NCBI RefSeq assembly: GCF_037137075.1
Contig: NZ_JBBBNV010000001.1
Coordinates: 496,001 to 560,000, forward strand
From: JBBBNV01 sp037137075
GTDB taxonomy: Bacteria > Bacillota > Bacilli > Paenibacillales > NBRC-103111
DNA: 64,000 nucleotides
Direction: 5' to 3'
In this document: positions 58,313-64,000 of the stretch, in pieces
Layout of the letters: each line of letters opens with the position of its first letter
Position numbering within the stretch: the first letter of the stretch is position 1
Notes under the pieces: model-generated
Told to the model about the DNA's origin: nothing
The model's input: the letters and a program-made list of their open reading frames with translations, nothing else
Databases searched by the model: none
Position numbers and translations under genes: made by a program

Positions 58313-58588
58313 CTACTTTTTCATCAGCTTCATCAGCTGTTCAAGACTGTTCGGTTGTACGCCGCTGCTTTTGACTGCTTTAATAATGTCATTTACCGTA
58401 GATTCAGAAACCGGTATATTCGCCATGCTCGACACCTGCTTAATCAGCTGGCGAAGCTGTGTATCACTTTGCAGCGTAGACGGTTTAACTCCGCTGGCAA
58501 GCTTGTTAATATCCTTTTGAGATATTTTCTTTCCCGTTTTTTTCTGAATGGACTGGAGTACATCCTTCGGGATGTTTTTGCCGCTCAT
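58313..58588 (-). CDS. spoVIF: Stage VI sporulation protein F
   Basis: 91 residues from ATG 58588 (after GGGAGGAGG). Conserved start SGKNIPKDVLQSIQKKTGKK followed by ISQKDINKLASGVKP and repeated helical units ending LEQLMKLMKK. The B. subtilis protein (YjcC) acts in coat assembly together with GerE control. Here it lies behind gpsA rather than in the yjc region, so the locus is different from B. subtilis. Confidence 0.88.
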   Translation of the reverse strand: MSGKNIPKDVLQSIQKKTGKKISQKDINKLASGVKPSTLQSDTQLRQLIKQVSSMANIPVSESTVNDIIKAVKSSGVQPNSLEQLMKLMKK

Positions 58589-58699
58589 ACCTTGCCTCCT
58601 CCCAAGTGCGCTTGACAAGGCGCTGCAAACTGCAAGCCGATGTCAAACGGGATTTACGGTATTGTATGAGCGCCCGTCTTACTTGGTGTAGGCGGCCGG

Positions 58700-59743
58700 C
58701 TATTTCAGCGGCACATTAATCGACGGCTCTTCCATTTCGTGTGTCTTGGCTCGTCCCATCAGGTCCTGGACGGCAGTCTGTACCGATTTCCCCTCAAATA
58801 AGGTGCGGAACAGCTCCGCTGTAATCGGCATGACCACATCATATTGCTGAGACAGGCTGAAGGCGGCGCGTGTTGTTTTTACCCCCTCAACCACCATCCC
58901 CATTTCCTCCAGCACCTGCGACAACGCTTTTCCTTGAGCAAGGGCGTAGCCAGCCCGCCAGTTGCGGCTGTGGCGGCTGGTGCAGGTGACGACCAAATCC
59001 CCGAGTCCTGCCAGTCCGGAGAAGGTAAGCGGATTGGCCCCCATCGCCATGCCCAGCCTGGAAATCTCCGCCAAGCCGCGCGTAAGCAGCGCCGCCTTCG
59101 CATTATCGCCGAAGCCAAGCCCATCCGTCAGACCTGCGCCGAGGGCAATAATATTTTTGAGAGCGCCTCCGATTTCTACACCGATCACATCCAGATTCGT
59201 ATACACCCGGAAATAATGGTTAATAAACAAATCCTGAACCGCTTCGGCCGCCTGAAGATGCTCCGCAGCAACCACAACAGTGGTCAAGGAGCGCCGGATA
59301 ACCTCTTCTGCGTGGCTTGGGCCAGACAATACGGCAATACGGCGGGCATCGATATGCGGAAGCTCATCAGCCAGCACCGTGCTCATCCGCTTGAGGGTAT
59401 CCTGCTCGAAGCCCTTGGCCGCATGTACAACAATACAGCCTGGTTTGACGAAGGGCCGGATTTGCCTGGCGACCTCCCGCATAGCGGAAGAAGGCGCAGC
59501 AATCACAAGCAAATCTGCATCGGTCACGGCTTCTTCTATGCTTCCCGTAGCTTGAAGCAGCGGCGGCAGCGGTGCATCCCCGTGAAACCGGGAATTACGA
59601 TGGCGAAGGTTAATATCCTCCACTTCAGCCGCATTCCTGGACCAGATCAGCACATGATGGCCGTTATCGGCCAATACGGCTGCGAGCGCCGTTCCCCAGC
59701 TTCCCGCCACCAAAACGGAAATTCGAGGTGATTGTACGCTCAT
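58700..59743 (-). CDS. gpsA: Glycerol-3-phosphate dehydrogenase [NAD(P)+]
   Basis: Makes sn-glycerol 3-phosphate for phospholipids. 347 residues with SVLVAGSWGTALAAVLADNG (Rossmann), VVHAAKGFEQDTLKRM, EIGGALKNIIALGAGLTDGL with the catalytic lysine, and FSGLAGLGDLVVTCTSRHSR NWRAGY (adjacent). Follows plsY by 6 bases; together they supply lysophosphatidate to PlsC. Confidence 0.97.
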   Translation of the reverse strand: MSVQSPRISVLVAGSWGTALAAVLADNGHHVLIWSRNAAEVEDINLRHRNSRFHGDAPLPPLLQATGSIEEAVTDADLLVIAAPSSAMREVARQIRPFVKPGCIVVHAAKGFEQDTLKRMSTVLADELPHIDARRIAVLSGPSHAEEVIRRSLTTVVVAAEHLQAAEAVQDLFINHYFRVYTNLDVIGVEIGGALKNIIALGAGLTDGLGFGDNAKAALLTRGLAEISRLGMAMGANPLTFSGLAGLGDLVVTCTSRHSRNWRAGYALAQGKALSQVLEEMGMVVEGVKTTRAAFSLSQQYDVVMPITAELFRTLFEGKSVQTAVQDLMGRAKTHEMEEPSINVPLK

Positions 59744-59749
59744 ACCTGA

Positions 59750-60361
59750 TTATCCCTCTTTCTTTTGTCCGATTTTGTTTTCCTGGCCGGTAAGCAGCTT
59801 CCTGATATTCGAACGGTGGCGTACGACGGCAAATATAAACAGAACGATCGACAAAAGCAAAATTTCAACCGATTGCTTCATCAGCAAAATAAAGATCGGC
59901 AGGAACAACGTAAAAAGCAGTGAGCCTAAAGAAACATAGCGGGTAATAACGATCGATAAAATAGCAATAATCCCGGCAAACAACGCTGGCAAAAAGCTTA
60001 AGGAAACGACAACACCGATTGTAGTTGCAATTCCCTTCCCGCCTTTAAATCCGAAATATACCGGCCAATTATGTCCGATAATGGCTGCCAGGCCACAGCA
60101 GATCTCAACGAGAACCTGTGTATTCTCCAGCCCGATCCCTAGCCATTTGCCAAGGAATACAGCCAGCACACCCTTGATGATATCGAGCAAAAGCACCGTA
60201 ATTGCCGGCCCCTTGCCCAAAACGCGCAGTGTATTCGTCGCTCCTGCATTGCCGCTGCCGTGCTGGCGGATATCGATTCCCTTCCACAGCTTGCCATACA
60301 AGTAGCTGAAGCTGATAGAGCCTATCAAGTATGATAAAACAACCGGCACGATAAAGTGCAC
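59750..60361 (-). CDS. plsY: Acyl-phosphate:glycerol-3-phosphate acyltransferase
   Basis: Membrane enzyme of 203 residues with five membrane segments and the three loop motifs: HGSGNAGATNTLR, FGFKGGKGIATTIGV and the C-terminal RHRSNIRKLLTGQENKIG. Catalyses the first acylation of glycerol 3-phosphate. GTG start at 60361 after GGGGGAG. Confidence 0.97.
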   Translation of the reverse strand: MHFIVPVVLSYLIGSISFSYLYGKLWKGIDIRQHGSGNAGATNTLRVLGKGPAITVLLLDIIKGVLAVFLGKWLGIGLENTQVLVEICCGLAAIIGHNWPVYFGFKGGKGIATTIGVVVSLSFLPALFAGIIAILSIVITRYVSLGSLLFTLFLPIFILLMKQSVEILLLSIVLFIFAVVRHRSNIRKLLTGQENKIGQKKEG

Positions 60362-60382
60362 ACCTGCTCCCCCTCTAAACGG

Positions 60383-61702
60383 TTAATCCTCCGACTTTTT
60401 GCGTGTCAGCAGCCGCAGCGGCGTGCCGACAAAGCCGAACGCGTCCCGGATTTTATTTTCCAAGTAACGCTCATAGGAGAAATGCATCAGCTCCGGATCA
60501 TTAACAAAGAAAATAATAGTCGGCGGCTTCACCGCCACTTGTGTAGCGTAGTTCAGGCGCATACGCCGCCCTTTGTCTGTCGGCGGGGGATTAATCGTAA
60601 CCGCGTCGGCGACAACGTCATTAAGCAGATGCGTTTGTACACGAAGCGCATGCTGCTCACTAACCTCCTGCACCACCGGAAACAGCTTATGCAGCCGCTG
60701 CTTCGTCCTGGCTGACAGAAACACAATCGGCGCATAGGTCATAAACAGGAAATGATCGCGGATTTTTTGGGCGAACACCTGCATCGTTTTGTCGTCTTTT
60801 TCTACAGCATCCCATTTATTGACCACGAAAATCGACGCTTTCCCCGCTTCATGGGCATAACCGGCGATATGCTTATCCTGCTCAATAATACCTTCTTCGC
60901 CATTGATGAGAACAAGCACCACGTCGGCTCTTTCAATCGCCTGCATCGCTCTCATGACGCTGTACTTCTCCGTGGATTCGTACACTTTGCCCCGCTTGCG
61001 CATGCCTGCAGTATCAATAATGACGTATTTCTGCCCATCCTTCTCAAAAGGCGTGTCAACCGCATCCCGGGTCGTTCCGGCAATATCGCTTACAATAACA
61101 CGCTCCTCGCCAAGTATAGCATTCACAAGCGAGGATTTGCCGACATTCGGCCGGCCGATCAAGGCGACCTTGATGACATCGTCATCATAAACCTCTTCCG
61201 TCGCTTCCGGCAGCTTGCCTGCAATAGCTTCCAGCAGGTCACCGATACCGAGTCCATGCGCGCCGGACAAAGAAACCGGATCACCGAAGCCCAGGCTGTA
61301 AAATTCGTAGATGTCCTCCTGCCGTTTCAAGTTATCCACTTTGTTTACAGCCAGAACAACGGGCTTGCCGGCCCGGTATAGCATTTGCCCGACCTCTTCA
61401 TCTGCCGGCGTTATCCCTGCCTTGGCATCCACCATGAATACAACGACATCCGCTTCCTCCATAGCCAGCTCGGCCTGCAGCCGGACGGATTTCAGAATAC
61501 GGTCCTCATCATCCATGTCGATCCCGCCGGTATCGATGACGCTAAAAGCGCGTCCCATCCATTCCGCCGTTCCGTATATCCGATCCCGGGTAACCCCCGG
61601 CTTGTCCTCAACGATAGCCAGACGGCTGCCGATGAGTAGATTAAAAATCGTCGATTTCCCCACGTTTGGTCTGCCGACGATGGCAACCACAGATTTGGCC
61701 AT
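60383..61702 (-). CDS. der: Ribosome-associated GTPase Der (EngA)
   Basis: Two tandem GTPase domains and a KH-like C-terminus in 439 residues. First P-loop GRPNVGKST at 10-18 with DTGGI switch II; second P-loop GRPNVGKSS near 183 with DTAGMRKRGKV; NKVDN and NKWDAVEK base-specificity motifs. Needed for 50S subunit maturation. Confidence 0.98.
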   Translation of the reverse strand: MAKSVVAIVGRPNVGKSTIFNLLIGSRLAIVEDKPGVTRDRIYGTAEWMGRAFSVIDTGGIDMDDEDRILKSVRLQAELAMEEADVVVFMVDAKAGITPADEEVGQMLYRAGKPVVLAVNKVDNLKRQEDIYEFYSLGFGDPVSLSGAHGLGIGDLLEAIAGKLPEATEEVYDDDVIKVALIGRPNVGKSSLVNAILGEERVIVSDIAGTTRDAVDTPFEKDGQKYVIIDTAGMRKRGKVYESTEKYSVMRAMQAIERADVVLVLINGEEGIIEQDKHIAGYAHEAGKASIFVVNKWDAVEKDDKTMQVFAQKIRDHFLFMTYAPIVFLSARTKQRLHKLFPVVQEVSEQHALRVQTHLLNDVVADAVTINPPPTDKGRRMRLNYATQVAVKPPTIIFFVNDPELMHFSYERYLENKIRDAFGFVGTPLRLLTRKKSED

Positions 61703-61756
61703 TAACCTTCACTCTCCTCACACCTTAAACATCATAGCAAAATCACCAACGTTTGG

Positions 61757-62359
61757 CTATTGATTTTGCTCCTCCTTGCGATAGGACATTCCAAGGCAAG
61801 CCGCCGCCCCAGCAGACAACGTCCGTCCGGATAAACAAGCGAGCCACCAGCTGTCTTGAAACGCAAGCCCGCCAAGCACTTCATGCTGCGGCCAGCCGTG
61901 CCAGCAATAAAACAGCACTTCTCCTGCAAGGACACTTATTGTAATCAAGCCCATTTGGCGAGTCGCATCGTGTACAAGCACAGCGGAGCACAGCCCGAGA
62001 ACTAGTGCTGCATCCATATGGGGCAGCTGTGCCAAAAATACAGGATCAATCAGAAGCAGATGCTTCATTAAGTAATACAATGAACTGAGTAAAGCGGAAT
62101 ATCCAAGCACCTGAGCCGAAGCCGACTGCCGCACGGCAAGACCAAGAAATAACAAGCCCGCCGCACTCAGCCAAAGAAACGCGCCGTTGACCGGGATCTT
62201 GTGCAGCGTAAATTGGCATTGAACCAGAATGGCCCATCCGCACAAGAAAACAAACCATCCCTTCATCGGCCAATTCGCTAGCAGTGTGTTCTTCCATCCG
62301 CTTGCAAGTAAAATAATGACGATGGCCAGCAGCAAATACGATAATATCCCGGGATTCAT
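61757..62359 (-). CDS. yphA: YphA-like membrane protein
   Basis: 200 residues, six to seven membrane segments (LSYLLLAIVIILLASGW, GAFLWLSAAGLLFLGLAV, MGLITISVLAGEVLFYCW), short loops, no motif. Size, topology and position between rpsA and der match B. subtilis YphA, of unknown function. Confidence 0.7.
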   Translation of the reverse strand: MNPGILSYLLLAIVIILLASGWKNTLLANWPMKGWFVFLCGWAILVQCQFTLHKIPVNGAFLWLSAAGLLFLGLAVRQSASAQVLGYSALLSSLYYLMKHLLLIDPVFLAQLPHMDAALVLGLCSAVLVHDATRQMGLITISVLAGEVLFYCWHGWPQHEVLGGLAFQDSWWLACLSGRTLSAGAAACLGMSYRKEEQNQ

Positions 62360-62438
62360 GGCTTCATCCTCCGCTTTGCGTCCGAATGTAAATCCATACG
62401 GGTATAGTATCGGCGTTACCGCTTCGCTTTATCTTTCC

Positions 62439-62473
62439 AAAAACTAACGGTGAACTCTGGCGAGTTCACCGTT
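62439..62473 (-). terminator. Terminator of the S1-domain gene
   Basis: AACGGTGAACTC pairs with GAGTTCACCGTT (12 bp) with a 4-base loop, then AGTTTTT on the minus strand. Confidence 0.92.
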
Positions 62474-62481
62474 TACGAGTT

Positions 62482-63675
62482 TTACTTAAATTTGCTCAGC
62501 TTATCACCGAAGCGTTCGCCCAGTGTCAAGCTCAAGCTCTGGCTCGCCGGAATATCAACCACCGGCTCTTTTGCGCGAGGCTGGCGCTCCGGCTTCGGAG
62601 CTGCTTCAGGCGCTTCTTCTGTTTCTTTGATGCTGAGGCTTACGCGCTCTTGCTCTATGTTGATATCAAGAATTTTGACATTAACCTCTTGACCTTCTTT
62701 AAGCACCTCATGCGGTGTACCGATATGACGGTGAGCGATTTGGGAAATATGAACCAATCCTTCAACGCCAGGAGCGATTTCAACGAAGGCTCCGAAGCCT
62801 GCAAGACGCTTCACAGTACCCGTAACAACATCGCCAATGTTGAACTTGCCTGAAACCTGCTGCCAAGGACCCGGCTGAGTCGCCTTCAAGCTCAGGCTGA
62901 TACGCTCGCTGTCTGGGTCCAGCTTCAGCACTTGAACCTTCACTTGGTCGCCTTCTTTTACCACATCGGACGCTTTTTCAACGTGGTGCCATGCCATTTC
63001 GGAGATATGGACAAGACCGTCGATACCGCCGATATCAATGAATGCCCCGAATTGAGTCAAACGCTGTACGGTACCGTCAAGCACCTGACCAACATGCAGG
63101 CCGGCCAAAATTTGTTTTTTGCCTTGCTCGTATTCTTCATCAAGCACATCCTTTTGAGACAGGATGACTTTGTTTTTCTCGCGATCCAGCTCTTTTACAC
63201 GAAGACGCAAGGTGCGGCCTTTGTAATCGCTGAAATCTTCTACGAAATGACGCTCAACCATGGACGCCGGAACGAAGCCGCGAAGACCTACATCTACGAC
63301 GAGCCCGCCTTTGACAACATCGGATACTTTAGCTTCAAGAACAGCCTTGCTATCCAGCTTCTCTTGCAGCTGTGTCCATGCGGATTCGCTGTCGATTGCA
63401 CGCTTGGACAATACGAGCGTCTCTTTGTTGTCATTGATGCTGACAATCTTCAGCTCCACTTCTTGACCAACCTCGACGGCATCAGCGGCGTTGTCGATTT
63501 GAACGGAGGAAAGCTCCTTCAGCGGAATCACGCCGTCATATTTGTAACCAATATCGACGATAGCCTGGTTATCTTCCAGCTTTACAATTTTACCTTTGAC
63601 TGTATCCCCTTTTTTAAGGACAACCACATTGCTCAAATCTTGAATTTCTTCTTGAACTTTAATCTCTTCTGACAT
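62482..63675 (-). CDS. rpsA: 30S ribosomal protein S1-like RNA-binding protein
   Basis: 397 residues with four S1 (OB-fold) repeats beginning near 20 (KKGDTVKGKIVKLEDNQAIV), 105 (AKVSDVVKGGLVVDVGLRGF), 195 (LDGTVQRLTQFGAFIDIGGI) and 280 (TGTVKRLAGFGAFVEIAPGV). A disordered acidic/proline tail and a short C-terminal LTLGERFGDKLSKFK follow. Four repeats rather than six is the Firmicute form (ypfD). ATG at 63675 after GAGGAGG. Confidence 0.95.
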   Translation of the reverse strand: MSEEIKVQEEIQDLSNVVVLKKGDTVKGKIVKLEDNQAIVDIGYKYDGVIPLKELSSVQIDNAADAVEVGQEVELKIVSINDNKETLVLSKRAIDSESAWTQLQEKLDSKAVLEAKVSDVVKGGLVVDVGLRGFVPASMVERHFVEDFSDYKGRTLRLRVKELDREKNKVILSQKDVLDEEYEQGKKQILAGLHVGQVLDGTVQRLTQFGAFIDIGGIDGLVHISEMAWHHVEKASDVVKEGDQVKVQVLKLDPDSERISLSLKATQPGPWQQVSGKFNIGDVVTGTVKRLAGFGAFVEIAPGVEGLVHISQIAHRHIGTPHEVLKEGQEVNVKILDINIEQERVSLSIKETEEAPEAAPKPERQPRAKEPVVDIPASQSLSLTLGERFGDKLSKFK

Positions 63676-63816
63676 TGACGAATAACCTCCTCGACTTACA
63701 ACCCATATATTGATAATTTTAATAAAACCTTATCCAAGTTATTACTAGTATAATTCCAAGATACCATTTCCATACGCTATAATCAATTTTGCAAGCCACA
63801 ATCTTTGACAACCCGG

Positions 63817-64000
63817 TTAAATTTGATGCTGTTTGGCGAGCGCGCGGATTTGCTTCATGATTTTTTCGGTGGCTTGCTCCAGCGCTTCAGGGCCAGAGAT
63901 TTCCGCAAATTCGCTCAAGTCTACAGGCGGTCCGTAAATTACCTTCATTTTGCGAAAAAATTTGTAATCGCCGACGATGGCAGCTGGAATAACGGTTGCT
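63817..64000 (-). CDS. plsC: 1-acyl-glycerol-3-phosphate acyltransferase, C-terminal end
   Basis: Partial: the gene enters from the right edge and stops at 63817. About 60 residues visible: ATVIPAAIVGDYKFFRKMKV, YGPPVDLSEFAEISGPEAL and a closing basic helix. The VIPAAIVG...YGPP pattern is the last conserved block of PlsC. It would use the lysophosphatidate made by PlsY. The 63676-63816 interval holds no gene. Confidence 0.8.
   Translation of the reverse strand, partial: ATVIPAAIVGDYKFFRKMKVIYGPPVDLSEFAEISGPEALEQATEKIMKQIRALAKQHQI

Noticed and set aside
1..64000. Mobile elements, prophage, CRISPR arrays or rRNA genes
   Set aside because: No transposase, integrase, spaced repeat array or rRNA sequence was found; the window is a conserved chromosomal backbone.

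Overview
The window reads as one chromosomal stretch of an endospore-forming Firmicute, most likely a Paenibacillus or close relative. The evidence is spoIVA, spoVIF, ypjB, bacillithiol genes (bshA, bshB1), the tryptophan-sensing TRAP protein mtrB with its RNA target in front of trpE, a menaquinol bc complex, and late genes of the futalosine route to menaquinone. Gene order closely follows the Bacillus subtilis block plsC-rpsA-yphA-der-plsY-gpsA-yphE-yphF-spoIVA-hbs-mtrB-hepS-menG-hepT-ndk-cheR-aroFBH-trpEDCFBA-hisC-tyrA-ypiF-qcrABC-ypjABCD-dapB-mgsA-bshB1-bshA-cca-birA-panBCD-dinG-ypmB-dnaD. Almost everything is on the minus strand, so transcription runs from high to low coordinates. Only the chemoreceptor (5149), the DUF47 gene (9007) and the YitT gene (23334) are on the plus strand.

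Layout, in transcription order. 64000-62439: plsC end and the S1-domain protein. 62359-58313: yphA, der, plsY, gpsA and spoVIF (translation, membrane lipid, sporulation). 57951-55738: an operon of a DUF2768 membrane peptide, a ferredoxin, a nucleotidyltransferase-like protein, a second ferredoxin and a lipoprotein. 55515-53369: spoIVA, HU and tRNA-Pro(GGG). 53209-51939: a PAP2 membrane protein and mtrB. 51891-44959: menaquinone and prenyl chain synthesis, with hepS and hepT flanking menG, ubiA, ubiX and mqnA, then ndk and cheR. 44803-32764: a 53-aa gene, then the aromatic supra-operon aroC-aroB-aroH-trpEDCFBA-hisC-tyrA, with a TRAP-controlled attenuator before trpE. 32744-32612: a probable small RNA gene. 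32298-28962: an ECF sigma/anti-sigma pair, an unrecognised protein, a gamma-carbonic-anhydrase-like protein and an IDEAL-domain peptide. 28616-25785: ypiF and the qcrABC operon. 25738-13211: ypjA/B, yitT(+), mazG, a TPR protein, dapB, mgsA, bshB1, bshA, cca, birA, panBCD, dinG-adjacent TPR gene. 13162-7001: dinG, rex, DUF47(+), a nucleoside deaminase and ypmB. 6894-1: chemoreceptor(+), a short FtsH paralogue with a small membrane partner, 3-hydroxyacyl-CoA dehydrogenase, acetate kinase and the start of dnaD.

Functional themes. MtrB made at 52182 should bind the leader at 41592-41664 and control trpEDCFBA together with downstream hisC and tyrA. Chorismate from aroC feeds both the trp/tyr genes and MqnA, so aromatic and quinone synthesis share a precursor within 10 kb. 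The quinone made there is the substrate of qcrABC, and Rex sits further down as a redox sensor.

The most noteworthy non-coding signals are two. The first is a 75-nt candidate small RNA after tyrA, with a consensus promoter, two cre-like operators about three helical turns apart and a strong terminator. The second is a multi-hairpin leader with terminator-like elements in front of panB. No CRISPR array, insertion sequence, prophage or rRNA was seen.
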